Shown: positions 42,025-51,930 of the stretch, piece by piece | Numbering within the stretch: position 1 is the stretch's first letter | How the letters are laid out: each line of letters begins with the position of its first letter | NCBI GenBank assembly: GCA_038148755.1 | Contig: JAYQWA010000008.1 | Coordinates: forward strand, 11,737 to 75,736 | Length of the DNA: 64,000 nucleotides | Direction of reading: 5' to 3' | Source: UBA5109 sp038148755 | Lineage (GTDB): Bacteria; Pseudomonadota; Gammaproteobacteria; Pseudomonadales; Pseudohongiellaceae | The notes under the pieces: model-generated | Told to the model about the DNA's origin: nothing | The model's input: only the letters and a program-made list of their open reading frames with translations | The model's database searches: none | Position numbers and translations under genes: made by a program

Positions 42025-43284
42025 TCACCTGAAAAGACGGTTTACCGCTTCAGGATCCCTGGGCTGAATATAAACCAGTTCAGAATTAAAATTGGTGTTA
42101 TCAAAACCAACCACTTCAAATAGCGCTTCGAAGCTGTTTTCAGAGGCACTTGAGCTCAGGCTTGACTGAATATTGGTAAGTACCGTTTCATTGCCAACCT
42201 GCTGCGCGATATTGATTAGGCTTTCATCACGCATGCCTGCAACCATCGTCACCTGATGCCCATTGGATGAAGGAAAGGTAGCCAGCATACTGTAATCCTT
42301 ATAGGAGTCTGCGCCGGATAATCCCGAACTGCTGACATAGTATTCCCCTGTCTCCAGATTGCTCAATTCATCATAGGTGCTACCAATGGTCAGTCCGGAC
42401 CCGGCAAACATCAGGTTATACAGACTATTTAGTCCGCTCAGATAGCCCAGATAGACAATGTGACTATTAGCCAGATCCGCCGTTGTGTATTCAGAAATCA
42501 TTTTTATATTGATGCGATCGGGATTCACCCCCTGCAAAAGGATTTTCATGATCTGTGTCACTGCATAAGCAGTTGAACTGGGAATGTAATTTAAGTTGAG
42601 ATCAAAATATTTTCCCGTTCCTGCTACACCCATTTCCTGCAGAAAGGTCAGTTCCTCAGGAGAATTCACATCAAATTCACGGATCATACGGATAACATCT
42701 CCGCGCTCATTTAATTCACCGAAAATATAGTAATCACCAATCAAAATAAGAATTGGCGCTTCATCATCAAACATGTTCTTCCAGGGACTCAGTGTTGCGA
42801 AAGCACTGGTGCTTTCAGCTTGCGATTCGTTTTGATCAAACTGGAAAAAGAGATTCAACAGCAGCAGCAAAATTGCCACTGCTGCCAGCCACTGTGTCAC
42901 CGCTTCACGCTTTAATGGCTGGCCTGTCAGGCCTTTTGCTTCAGCAGGCACTTCATCAACAGGAATGGCTGTCAATATGTACTGACCTTTTGGAATATCC
43001 AGCAGATATTTTTCCTGCTTGCCGTATTTATCAAAATAAGCTTTCAGTTTATTGCGCAGGTGATAGATATGAACCCGGACAATGGAATCCTTGCCAACAT
43101 CAAAATCAGCATCACGTCCCAGTACATCAATAGCAATAGCCATTTCCTTGGGATTATTGCCATTAATGACACACTCAGCCAGGTAGGTCAGAATCTCGGC
43201 ATAGGTTCGAGAGCGTCCCAATACCCCGCTATTAATGATCCGTTGTATTAGGGCCTGCAGCTCTTCGGGCTGAATATTACTCAT
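42025..43284 (-). CDS. membrane-anchored winged-helix regulator (ToxR/CadC-like layout)
   Basis: 419 residues. Residues about 1-110 form a DNA-binding domain: RSRTYAEILTYLAECVINGN, then DSIVRVHIYHLRNKLKAYFD and a wing ending IPKGQYILT, reminiscent of OmpR-type winged helices. One membrane span lies at about 129-148 (TQWLAAVAILLLLLNLFFQF), with no signal cleavage, so the remaining 270 residues face the periplasm. That part is Ser/Tyr/Gly-rich with no recognised catalytic motif and may sense a ligand. The TonB receptor gene lies upstream on the same strand, and both have TTAAC/GTTAA palindromes in front. Confidence 0.75.
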   Translation of the reverse strand: MSNIQPEELQALIQRIINSGVLGRSRTYAEILTYLAECVINGNNPKEMAIAIDVLGRDADFDVGKDSIVRVHIYHLRNKLKAYFDKYGKQEKYLLDIPKGQYILTAIPVDEVPAEAKGLTGQPLKREAVTQWLAAVAILLLLLNLFFQFDQNESQAESTSAFATLSPWKNMFDDEAPILILIGDYYIFGELNERGDVIRMIREFDVNSPEELTFLQEMGVAGTGKYFDLNLNYIPSSTAYAVTQIMKILLQGVNPDRINIKMISEYTTADLANSHIVYLGYLSGLNSLYNLMFAGSGLTIGSTYDELSNLETGEYYVSSSGLSGADSYKDYSMLATFPSSNGHQVTMVAGMRDESLINIAQQVGNETVLTNIQSSLSSSASENSFEALFEVVGFDNTNFNSELVYIQPRDPEAVNRLFR

Positions 43285-43355
43285 ATTTTGTATTAGTTAT
43301 GTCTGGAATGCTTGGAGAAGCGCATTTTGGCGAAAACTCACCAAATTACAAGTGA

Positions 43356-43416
43356 TTTTTTAACGTTAAAAAAATAAGCAGAGATTTTGAAATGAAGTTT
43401 ATTTAACACACGTTAA
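43356..43416. promoter_or_regulatory. palindromes upstream of the membrane regulator gene
   Basis: TTTTTTAACGTTAAAAAA (43356-43373) is an 18-bp perfect palindrome, and TTAAC-acac-GTTAA (43403-43416) is a second inverted repeat with the same half-site. They lie 72-132 bases before the regulator's start. The same half-site recurs in front of the TonB receptor gene, suggesting a shared regulator, perhaps the encoded protein itself. Confidence 0.5.
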
Positions 43417-43550
43417 CAATTTATTTTATTTAAAAACAGTAAGTTACCTTACTATATTGGGCTGAGCCGGATTTCTTGTACCTCGAAACCCGGATGACCA
43501 ATTGCACAAACAACTAAATATTGAGCAACTAAATGTTATAAAAGTTAGCG

Positions 43551-45587
43551 TTAAAATTGATAGCTGACACCTAATCTGAATGACCTTGGTAAAGTGGCTC
43601 GACTCATGAAACAGTTGGTGACATCACAATCAATATCATCTGACGTCAGACCCGGTGCATCCAGCCCCTGAACGTAGGCAGGGTAATAGTAAACAATTTC
43701 CTTGCCGTCAGTATCAGCCAGATTAATCACCTCAAGGAACATGGTCACTGAGCTCCAGTGATAGGCTGTCCGCATATTAATAGTCGTCAGGGACTCTCCT
43801 CTGCGAGTGTTAGATGCATCAAGGGCGTAAGGACCTAAATAACGTAAACGAAGACTGGCATCCCAGGTCGGCCTGGTTACTGAAACACCAAGCTGCACGG
43901 CCTCTTCTACAGCCTGTTCAACGTAAATACCCTCCAGATTATTCACATAACGGGCATCACTGCTGGTATAAGATGCATCAACACCCAGCCAGTTTGTCGG
44001 CTGCCAGAACATGGTCAACTCATAACCGTCTCTTTCAGAACCTCCTTTTGGCTCGACTGAATTGGAATCTCCTACAAAAATCAGTTCACTGTCCTGATTC
44101 AGCCACCAGTAGGCGCTGGTAAATTTAAAGTCTCCCAGTGTTAATCTGCCACCTACTTCATAGCCGGTACCTGCTGAAATTCCGGGTACGGGACTAACGC
44201 TGTTAACCACACCGCGGGCATCGTTCGAATGAAAGCCCCGGCCCCAGTTATAGTACAACTCAAGGTTTTCCAGGGGGGTATAGGCAAGCGCGAATTTTGG
44301 TGAAGCCTGTGAAGCCGTTTCGTTACCATCCGCACTCAAGGCATTTAGTGCCTTGGCATTGAAATCAAAAAAATCTGCACGCAATCCGCCAGTCAGGCGT
44401 AAATCCGGGTTGACATACCAGGTCCCCTCAAGAAAAGTACCGATAGAGGCTTCAGTAATTTCATTGCTGGCAATGTCAGCGGCATAAACACCATTATTGA
44501 ACTGCTCCACGCCAATCCGGCTGCCGTTGTCATAGCGCACATCACCACCAGCAAGCAGTTGAAAATCATTATTTTCCAGCAATGTTTTATTAGCCTGCCC
44601 ACCAACAACCCAGCGTTTGTCAAACTGGTTAATCTGAAAATCATAGGTCGGATTCGATGACATGGTCCAGTCATAGAACTGGGCATAGACATTTGCGTCC
44701 CAATCTGAACCTGCTAGTTCTACATTGGCAATCCAGCGAGTCGTTTCACCTTCAGCCGTTGAGTCTAGCGAGCAGAAAGCATCTTCACATACCGCTGTGC
44801 CGAAAGCTCGCTCAGGAATTTGTTCTGTCGGATCCCAGCTGGCTCGGTAGCCTGAAAACGTTAAAGCAGCATCACCAAAACTGGTTTGCGTCAGGTACTT
44901 GGCCCAGATTGAAAAATGGCCAAGGTCTTCTTCCTTCTCCCAGGGACCATCGAAATTTTTATATTCACCAATTAACGATAATGTGCCACCACTAAGCTCC
45001 TGGCTCATACCGCCAACATAACGCCGCCAACCATCTTCTCCGACTTCTGCAGAAACAAAAGAGCGTTCCACCACATCAATAGTATGAATATAGGATGCTC
45101 CGGCCATGGAAAAATCGCCAAGATCCGCATAATAAGGCCCCTTGCGGTAATCAATGCCTTCAACCGTTTCAGGAATAACACCATTAACATCCAGATAACC
45201 TTGTCCATGGCCATGTGTACGCATGTTGAGAGGCACACCATCCAGTTGTACGGTATAGTCAGTGCCATGATCTAGGTTAAAACCTCTTAAAAAATACTGA
45301 TTGGCTTTACCTGAACCCGAGTGCTGTACTGCCACCATCCCCGGCATGGATTCAAGTAGTTCAGATGTTTTTACCAGGGGACGGATTAATAGATCATCGC
45401 CTCCGACATAGCCAACGCTGGCTGAAACAGCCTCTCCGACCAAGTCAGTATTACGCCCAAAAACAGCAATTTCCTGGATGGCTGGCGCAGGCCTTTGCGC
45501 AAAGCCAGACTGTGACGCTAATACTGTACTCAGCAAGCTTACCGAAAAAGCCAATCTGCTTCTGGAAAATGATCTGGATTTATTCAT
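43551..45587 (-). CDS. TonB-dependent outer-membrane receptor
   Basis: 678 residues from the ATG at 45587, which has AAGGG eight bases before it; a GTG three codons earlier is less likely. A signal peptide ends at GFAQ. The plug domain begins with the TonB-box-like IQEIAVFGR and contains LLESMPGMVAVQHSGSGKA, then LRGFNLDHGTDYTVQLDGVP and NMRTHGHGQGYLDVNG, a His-rich loop shared by a subgroup of receptors of unknown substrate. A 22-strand barrel follows, ending with FRLGVSYQF (terminal Phe). It imports a siderophore, metal or organic ligand using TonB energy. Confidence 0.92.
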   Translation of the reverse strand: MNKSRSFSRSRLAFSVSLLSTVLASQSGFAQRPAPAIQEIAVFGRNTDLVGEAVSASVGYVGGDDLLIRPLVKTSELLESMPGMVAVQHSGSGKANQYFLRGFNLDHGTDYTVQLDGVPLNMRTHGHGQGYLDVNGVIPETVEGIDYRKGPYYADLGDFSMAGASYIHTIDVVERSFVSAEVGEDGWRRYVGGMSQELSGGTLSLIGEYKNFDGPWEKEEDLGHFSIWAKYLTQTSFGDAALTFSGYRASWDPTEQIPERAFGTAVCEDAFCSLDSTAEGETTRWIANVELAGSDWDANVYAQFYDWTMSSNPTYDFQINQFDKRWVVGGQANKTLLENNDFQLLAGGDVRYDNGSRIGVEQFNNGVYAADIASNEITEASIGTFLEGTWYVNPDLRLTGGLRADFFDFNAKALNALSADGNETASQASPKFALAYTPLENLELYYNWGRGFHSNDARGVVNSVSPVPGISAGTGYEVGGRLTLGDFKFTSAYWWLNQDSELIFVGDSNSVEPKGGSERDGYELTMFWQPTNWLGVDASYTSSDARYVNNLEGIYVEQAVEEAVQLGVSVTRPTWDASLRLRYLGPYALDASNTRRGESLTTINMRTAYHWSSVTMFLEVINLADTDGKEIVYYYPAYVQGLDAPGLTSDDIDCDVTNCFMSRATLPRSFRLGVSYQF

Positions 45588-45685
45588 TCCTGTCACCCTT
45601 TTGTTTAACGATTCAAATTTTCAAGGCCCTTATTCCTTCGAGGACATAACTACATTCTATAGATCATTTTTAATTAATTGAGGTA

Positions 45686-45730
45686 GTTAACTGTTTTATA
45701 ACTGTTTATGGAAAGTTAACGAAACGTTAA
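45686..45730. promoter_or_regulatory. TTAAC/GTTAA sites upstream of the TonB receptor gene
   Basis: GTTAAC occurs at 45686-45691 and 45715-45720, and TTAACG-AAA-CGTTAA (45716-45730) is a perfect inverted repeat. The half-site is the one found at 43356-43416. Position, 100-145 bases before the receptor ATG, suits an activator site or an upstream repressor site. Confidence 0.5.
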
Positions 45731-45890
45731 AACTTTGCCTCCTCGACACGAATGCATTTTTTTATTAATAAATGAAAGCTAAGGCTCACACGATCAGAAT
45801 ATTTAAGTTAATATTGTCTGACCTGCCGGCGAAGCCCCGCAGATTTTTTTTACGCTAATCAATTTGTCTTAACTGTAAAAATTTAAATTA

Positions 45891-47360
45891 ATGTCAGATT
45901 TTCCATCCAGCCAACCCAGAAGCTTAGATACCGCCTTAGGCAGTACCAGCAGTCTGAAGTTACCGCCTCATTCAATTGATGCTGAGCAGGCCGTTCTCGG
46001 AGGTCTGATGCTGGATAATAGTGTATGGGACGATGTTGCTGACATCCTGATTGACTCGGATTTTTACCGCAAGGAACACAGCACCATTTATCTTGCCATG
46101 CAAAAGCAGAATGATGCAGGTAAACCGATTGATCTGGTAACCCTGGCTGAAGCACTGGATCATATTAATCAACTTGAACTGTGTGGTGGTCTTGATTATC
46201 TGGCCGAGATCGCCAGCAACACACCCAGCACGGCAAATATCCTGGCCTATGCCAATATTATTCGGGAACGCGCCATTCTGCGGCAGCTGATATCGGTAGC
46301 CAACCAAATTGCTGACAGTGCCTACAATCCCGATGGCCGTGAAAGTGCTGAGCTGCTGGATCTGGCAGAGCAGCATGTCTTCAAAATTGCCGATGAGCGG
46401 CCCAAAGACGGCGGCCCACAAAAGGTTGACCCGCTCTTGAAAAAAGGTCTGAACCGGCTAGAGGAGCTTTTCAATGCAGAAGGCAACCTGACCGGCCTGA
46501 CTACCGGTTTTAAAGATCTGAATAATCAGACCTCCGGCTTGCAGAAATCAGATTTGGTTATTGTTGCCGGCCGCCCTTCCATGGGTAAAACCGCTTTTGC
46601 CATGAACCTGGTGGAAAACTATATTTTAAGTAAAGATGAACCGCTTCCGGTACTGGTGTTCAGTCTCGAAATGCCAGCTGAGAGCCTGATTACACGTATG
46701 CTGTCTTCGATTGGCAAAGTCGATCAAACCCGCATGCGAAATGGAAAGCTGCTGGAAGATGACTGGCCCAAACTGACCCACGCGATTAACAAGTTAACCG
46801 GCAAACCTTTATATATTGATGACACTGTTGGCCTTAACCCTACGGAAATGCGCGCCCGTGCCAGAAGGGTTGCCAAAGATCATGATAATAAAATCGGCAT
46901 GATTATGGTCGATTATCTGCAGTTAATGCAATTGCGAGGCAGTTCTGAAAATCGCACCGGCGAAATTTCTGAAATATCACGGGCATTGAAACTGATGGCG
47001 CGTGAATTTGAATGTCCGGTGGTTGCTTTATCACAGCTAAACCGAAGTCTGGAACAGCGACCCAACAAACGGCCTGTGATGTCTGATTTAAGGGAATCCG
47101 GTGCCATCGAACAGGATGCCGATGTCATCATGTTTGTCTATCGCGATGAAGTTTACAATGAAGACACCGAACATAAAGGCGTGGCTGAAATCATTCTCGG
47201 TAAGCAACGTAACGGCCCCATCGGTACCTGCAATCTAAGCTTCATCGGCAAATACACACGCTTTGAAAATTACATGCCAATGAGTGCTGAACAGCAGTTC
47301 AATCCCGGGGGCTCCAGTTTCGGCGGCTACGATAACGATCCCGGAGATTTCGACGAGTGA
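45891..47360 (+). CDS. dnaB: replicative DNA helicase
   Basis: 489 residues. The N-terminal domain begins LPPHSIDAEQAVLGGLMLDN, and the RecA-like motor has Walker A GRPSMGKTAFAMN, the Walker B region IGMIMVDYLQLM, LSQLNRSLEQRPNKRP and the arginine-finger region DLRESGAIEQDADVI. It unwinds DNA 5'-to-3' ahead of the replisome as a hexamer. There is no strong Shine-Dalgarno. alr overlaps its stop by four bases (GTGA). Confidence 0.97.
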   Translation: MSDFPSSQPRSLDTALGSTSSLKLPPHSIDAEQAVLGGLMLDNSVWDDVADILIDSDFYRKEHSTIYLAMQKQNDAGKPIDLVTLAEALDHINQLELCGGLDYLAEIASNTPSTANILAYANIIRERAILRQLISVANQIADSAYNPDGRESAELLDLAEQHVFKIADERPKDGGPQKVDPLLKKGLNRLEELFNAEGNLTGLTTGFKDLNNQTSGLQKSDLVIVAGRPSMGKTAFAMNLVENYILSKDEPLPVLVFSLEMPAESLITRMLSSIGKVDQTRMRNGKLLEDDWPKLTHAINKLTGKPLYIDDTVGLNPTEMRARARRVAKDHDNKIGMIMVDYLQLMQLRGSSENRTGEISEISRALKLMAREFECPVVALSQLNRSLEQRPNKRPVMSDLRESGAIEQDADVIMFVYRDEVYNEDTEHKGVAEIILGKQRNGPIGTCNLSFIGKYTRFENYMPMSAEQQFNPGGSSFGGYDNDPGDFDE

Positions 47361-48460
47361 TCCATCGGGTTAAAGCGACGATCAATCTCAGTGCTCTCCG
47401 CCATAATCTGAACGTCGCCCGTACTTATGCCAACAAGCGCAACCTGGTGGTCGTCATTAAAGCCAACGCTTATGGACATGGTCTGCTCCAGGCTGCTGAA
47501 GCCCTGCAAGACGCTGATGTCTATGCAGTTACTGATGTTGACGAAGCTGATCAACTGACAGCCTCAGGCACTGACAAACCCATACTGATATTGCAGGGTC
47601 TTATTGAACGCACTGACATTGCCCGTATAGCCCGTGCCGGTTATCAGCTCGTTGTTCACAACACGGAACAATTAAACTGGCTGGAAACAGAACTCGGCAA
47701 AGCGGCAAAAGCAACAGCCCTGACCATCTGGCTGAAAACGAATTCCGGCATGAACAGGCTTGGCATTATGCCGGATGATGTTTTGAAAACTTACCAGGCC
47801 TTACAAAATAAAAGCTGGTGTCAGAAAGTCATTTTGATGACACATCTGGCCAATGCCAACCTGCTGGATTCGGCCCTTAATCAGCAACAACTGGACTGCT
47901 TTACCAAGGCTACTGAACAGGTTCCTGACGCAGAAATCAGCATTCCCGCTTCATCAGGCTTGCTGGCTGATTTTGGCGCGAATGCCAACTGGGTAAGACC
48001 CGGCATCATGCTTTACGGCAGTTCACCCTTTCCTTACTCTGATGAAAAACTGCGCCGGGAAAAATTTGGTTTACAGGCTGTTATGAGCCTGCAAGCCAGA
48101 ATCATCACTATCCAGCAATGCAAAGCCGGTGACAATGTCGGTTATTGCTCCCAGTTTATTTGTCCGCAGGATATGCGCATCGGAATCGTCAGTGTTGGTT
48201 ATGCTGATGGTTATCCCAGCAATGCGCCGAATGGCACGCCGGTACTGGTCAATGGCAAACGCACAACGACAGTTGGTCGGGTATCCATGGATATGCTGGC
48301 CGTGGATTTGTCTGCTTTACCGGAAGCGCAAATTGACGATATTGTCACGCTCTGGGGAGAAGACTTATCGCTGGATGAAGTGGCCGAACATACCGGCATA
48401 CTCTCCTATAATTTAACTTGCAGTATCGCCTCGCGAGTAGAAAGAGAGTATTTATCTTAG
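47357..48460 (+). CDS. alr: alanine racemase
   Basis: 367 residues, GTG start overlapping the dnaB stop. This PLP enzyme interconverts L- and D-alanine for peptidoglycan. The PLP Lys is in VVIKANAYGHG, the catalytic Tyr in VGYADGYPSN, and MNRLGI and YSYNLTCSIA-like end segments are present (SYNLTCSIASRVER). dnaB-alr-radA order is common in gammaproteobacteria. Confidence 0.96.
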   Translation: MIHRVKATINLSALRHNLNVARTYANKRNLVVVIKANAYGHGLLQAAEALQDADVYAVTDVDEADQLTASGTDKPILILQGLIERTDIARIARAGYQLVVHNTEQLNWLETELGKAAKATALTIWLKTNSGMNRLGIMPDDVLKTYQALQNKSWCQKVILMTHLANANLLDSALNQQQLDCFTKATEQVPDAEISIPASSGLLADFGANANWVRPGIMLYGSSPFPYSDEKLRREKFGLQAVMSLQARIITIQQCKAGDNVGYCSQFICPQDMRIGIVSVGYADGYPSNAPNGTPVLVNGKRTTTVGRVSMDMLAVDLSALPEAQIDDIVTLWGEDLSLDEVAEHTGILSYNLTCSIASRVEREYLS

Positions 48461-48461
48461 T

Positions 48462-49832
48462 ATGGCTAAACAAAAGTCAGCCTATGTCTGTAATGATTGC
48501 GGTGCCGAACACGGGCAATGGCAGGGACAATGTTCCAGTTGCGGTGAGTGGAACACACTGTCAAAAATAAATCTTGGTCCTGCCAAGGCGCCTTCTGCTG
48601 CAGCAAACTTTAAACGTCAGGGTATTACCGGCAGCCTGTCTTCTGTCAAAACACTGAATGATATTAATCTTGATGAGCAGCCACGCATTGCAACTGGCAT
48701 CAGTGAATTTGACCGGGTACTGGGTGATGGTATTGTGCCTGGTTCTGCCATCCTGATCGGTGGTAATCCTGGCGCCGGGAAAAGTACTCTGCTGCTGCAA
48801 ATCCTGTGTAAATTATCGCAGGACATCAAAGCGCTCTATGTCACCGGCGAAGAATCCCTGCAACAAGTAGCCATGCGCGCCAAGCGCCTGAATCTGCCTA
48901 GCGATAAACTCTTGATGTTGGCTGAAACCAATATTAATGAAATCACCAATGTTGCTCAGGAACACCAACCTAAAATAATGGTGATTGATTCCATTCAAGT
49001 CATGCACAGCACCGATATTGCTTCCGCACCCGGATCAGTTAGTCAGGTACGCGAATGCGCTGCCTATCTGGTGCAATACGCCAAGCAAACCAATACTGCC
49101 ATTTTTCTGGTGGGACACGTCACTAAAGACGGTAATCTGGCCGGCCCGAAAGTGCTCGAGCACATGATTGACTGTTTTATGATGTTGGAAGGCGGTGATG
49201 ACTCACGCTACCGCACCCTGCGAGGACAGAAAAACCGTTTCGGCGCCGTCAATGAGCTGGGTGTTTTTGCCATGACCGAAAGCGGTCTTAAAGAAGTAAA
49301 GAATCCTTCAGCGATTTTTCTTGCGCGTACCGAAGAAATTTCTCCCGGTTCTCTGGTCACTGTTTTATGGGAAGGCACACGACCCTTGTTAGTGGAGATT
49401 CAGGCGCTGGTAGACAGCTCTCAATTTGGCAATCCACGCCGTATCGCGGTTGGCCTTGATCATAATCGGCTGGCCATGCTACTGGCTGTCCTGCACAGAC
49501 ATGGTGGCCTGTTTATGGCAGATCAGGATGTTTTCGCCAATGTCGTGGGTGGGGTGCGGGTAAGTGAAACCAGTGCTGACCTGGCCCTGATACTTGCGAT
49601 CGTTTCAAGCTTTAAAGACAAGGCCCTTGATCAGGAGCTGGTTGTATTTGGTGAAGTCGGCCTTGCCGGTGAAATTCGTCCTGTGCCTAATGGGCAACAA
49701 CGCCTGCAGGAAGCTGCCAAGCATGGTTTCACCCGGGCTGTTGTACCAAAAGCCAATGCGCCCAAACAGGCCATCAAAGGCATGCAGGTTATCCCAGTGG
49801 CACGATTAAGTGAGGCTATAGGCGCACTGTGA
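48462..49832 (+). CDS. radA: DNA repair protein RadA (Sms)
   Basis: 456 residues, starting one base after the alr stop. It has an N-terminal zinc finger (CNDCGAEHGQWQGQCSSCG), a RecA-like ATPase with Walker A GGNPGAGKSTLL, the RadA-specific KNRFG motif, and a C-terminal Lon-protease-like domain (LVVFGEVGLAGEIRPV). It helps process recombination intermediates by driving branch migration. Confidence 0.97.
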   Translation: MAKQKSAYVCNDCGAEHGQWQGQCSSCGEWNTLSKINLGPAKAPSAAANFKRQGITGSLSSVKTLNDINLDEQPRIATGISEFDRVLGDGIVPGSAILIGGNPGAGKSTLLLQILCKLSQDIKALYVTGEESLQQVAMRAKRLNLPSDKLLMLAETNINEITNVAQEHQPKIMVIDSIQVMHSTDIASAPGSVSQVRECAAYLVQYAKQTNTAIFLVGHVTKDGNLAGPKVLEHMIDCFMMLEGGDDSRYRTLRGQKNRFGAVNELGVFAMTESGLKEVKNPSAIFLARTEEISPGSLVTVLWEGTRPLLVEIQALVDSSQFGNPRRIAVGLDHNRLAMLLAVLHRHGGLFMADQDVFANVVGGVRVSETSADLALILAIVSSFKDKALDQELVVFGEVGLAGEIRPVPNGQQRLQEAAKHGFTRAVVPKANAPKQAIKGMQVIPVARLSEAIGAL

Positions 49833-49932
49833 CCGCCCTTCAGGGGCAGACAATCTTGCTGTAAATAATTATTGCTTTTCAGCAACAAAATGCTATTGTG
49901 CGCCACCTTTTTTCTTCGGCAAGCAATAAGTA

Positions 49933-51858
49933 ATGCCTGATCCTAATTCAGCTGATCCACACCTTACTGCCATTCAGGAACCCGCCAAGTTTGGCACTAT
50001 ACTCGGTTATGCTCCCGGTAATGTTCCCATCTACTCATCTGATTACAACACTGCAGATGAAAAAGAACTGCCCAATCGCCATGCTTATCGCAGTTATGTC
50101 GATGACATTTTTATGGGCTACAAATGGCAGTGTGTTGAATTTGCACGGCGCTGGATGTTTCTGAATAAAGGTTACATTTTTGACGATGTCCCGATGGCTT
50201 ACGACATTTTTCAGCTCAGCCACGTCCGAGTTATCAAAGGGAAAAAACCGGAAAGGTTAACGCTAAAATCATTTAAAAACGGTTCATACCGACACCCCGA
50301 GCCAGGCTGCATGCTCATCTGGGACGAAGGTGGAGAATTTGAAGTGACAGGCCATGTCGCGATTGTGACAGAGGTCTATGCCGACAGAATCCGTCTGGTC
50401 GAACAAAACAATCACCACCATGTCTGGCCCGAAGGCCAGAATTTCTCCCGTGAATTAAAAGCACAAATTGCCGAAGATGGGGCCTACTGGATTGAAAGTT
50501 CTTTTGCTGATGCGCCTTTGTTAGGCTGGGTCATTCAAACCGATGATGAAACCAATGCCGTCATCCATACTCCTCCCAGAAAAAACATGTTTGCCATTCA
50601 CATGCGGGAATCAAAACAAAACATAAACCCGGCACAATCCTGGTTAAATATTGCCAATGAAGATGAGGCTACTTTTGTCAAAATGATGGGAGGTCATCAT
50701 CTGACCAGCAACCCTGATAATTACAACAAGTATCTGGTCATCAGTGAGACGGCAGCAAAAGAATTAAAGCGCGCCACCAATGAACTGCATGCCCTGTTTC
50801 TGCATGCCACGGACTACGTCCTGCAACATGAGGAGATTCTGGAAAAATTCAATCTCCCTAGAGTTTTGTGGCAACGTATCAAACAGTCCTGGGATAACCG
50901 CCGCAATGAAATGATCACTGGCCGCTTTGATTTCTGTCTGCATGACCAGGGACTCAAGGTTTATGAATACAATTGTGATTCTGCTTCCTGTTATATGGAA
51001 TGCGGTAAAGTTCAGGACAAATGGGCAGAACATTTCGATGTGGCGGAAGGACGCAGTGCCGGCAGTAAATTACATAAAGAACTGGTAGAAGCCTGGCGTA
51101 ATAGTTCTGTTAAAGGCGTTCTGCATATTCTCCAGGACAAGGATCTGGAAGAAACCTATCACGCGTTGTTTATGAAGGAAGCAATGGAGCAGGCAGGTAT
51201 TACCTGTAAGGTACTAAAAGATTTCAATACCCTGAGCTGGAATGCACAGGGACAAATCACTGACGCTGAAGGTATTGAAGTGCGTTGGGTCTGGAAAACC
51301 TGGGCCTGGGAAACAGCGCTGGATCAATTACGGGAAGAATGCGAACAGGATGATAGCCGTATGGATGCTTATGAATTTGATCAGATCAGAACCGGCAGCC
51401 CGAGACTGGTCGATGTCCTCTTGCGTAGCGAAGTTGTGGTCTTTGAACCTTTATGGACCCTTATCCCCAGCAATAAAGCCATTCTTGCCGTTCTCTGGAT
51501 GCTCTTCCCGGATCACCCTTTCCTGCTTAATACGCAATTTAGTCTGACAAATGAATTAAAGCAAAACGGCTTTGCCGAAAAGCCTATCGCCGGCCGTTGC
51601 GGCCATAACATCAGTTTGATAGAGAAAAACACCGTGCTGGAAGCCACCGGTGGAAAATTTGAAAACCAGGATGTGATTTATCAGGAGCTGTGCATGCTGC
51701 CTCAAGTAAATAGGCTCAATATTCAACTGTGTAGCTTTAGCGTCGAGGGTTCCTACGCTGGCGCCTGTATGCGCACTGACAACTCTGTCCTGATTACCGG
51801 AGACAGTGACCTCTTGCCCATGAGAATAATTGAAGACGATGAATTTAATCCTGCGTAA
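49933..51858 (+). CDS. gss: bifunctional glutathionylspermidine synthetase/amidase
   Basis: 641 residues, near the 619 of E. coli. The N-terminal CHAP amidase has the catalytic Cys in WQCVEFARRWM and His in VTGHVAIVTEV, and would release spermidine from glutathionylspermidine. The C-terminal ATP-grasp synthetase (from about residue 210) shows FDFCLHDQGLKVYEYNCDSA, the acidic metal site, and IAGRCGHNISLI. The pair of activities links polyamine and thiol pools under stress. It has its own upstream gap of 100 bases, and a hairpin-promoter region follows. Confidence 0.92.
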   Translation: MPDPNSADPHLTAIQEPAKFGTILGYAPGNVPIYSSDYNTADEKELPNRHAYRSYVDDIFMGYKWQCVEFARRWMFLNKGYIFDDVPMAYDIFQLSHVRVIKGKKPERLTLKSFKNGSYRHPEPGCMLIWDEGGEFEVTGHVAIVTEVYADRIRLVEQNNHHHVWPEGQNFSRELKAQIAEDGAYWIESSFADAPLLGWVIQTDDETNAVIHTPPRKNMFAIHMRESKQNINPAQSWLNIANEDEATFVKMMGGHHLTSNPDNYNKYLVISETAAKELKRATNELHALFLHATDYVLQHEEILEKFNLPRVLWQRIKQSWDNRRNEMITGRFDFCLHDQGLKVYEYNCDSASCYMECGKVQDKWAEHFDVAEGRSAGSKLHKELVEAWRNSSVKGVLHILQDKDLEETYHALFMKEAMEQAGITCKVLKDFNTLSWNAQGQITDAEGIEVRWVWKTWAWETALDQLREECEQDDSRMDAYEFDQIRTGSPRLVDVLLRSEVVVFEPLWTLIPSNKAILAVLWMLFPDHPFLLNTQFSLTNELKQNGFAEKPIAGRCGHNISLIEKNTVLEATGGKFENQDVIYQELCMLPQVNRLNIQLCSFSVEGSYAGACMRTDNSVLITGDSDLLPMRIIEDDEFNPA

Positions 51859-51864
51859 TTAACT

Positions 51865-51914
51865 TTCCCACAGCTTTATCACAGGCTTATACTCTGACAG
51901 TGTTCCCACACTGT
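51865..51914 (+). promoter_or_regulatory. promoter and hairpin upstream of the DnaT-like gene
   Basis: TTCCCA (51865-51870), a 17-bp spacer and TATACT (51888-51893) form a fair sigma-70 promoter. ACAGTGT (51897-51903) and ACACTGT (51908-51914) make a perfect 7-bp stem around TCCC at the expected start point. It may be an operator or a 5' mRNA hairpin, and could equally be a terminator of gss without a T-run. Confidence 0.45.
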
Positions 51915-51930
51915 GTTAACATTTTTAGCC

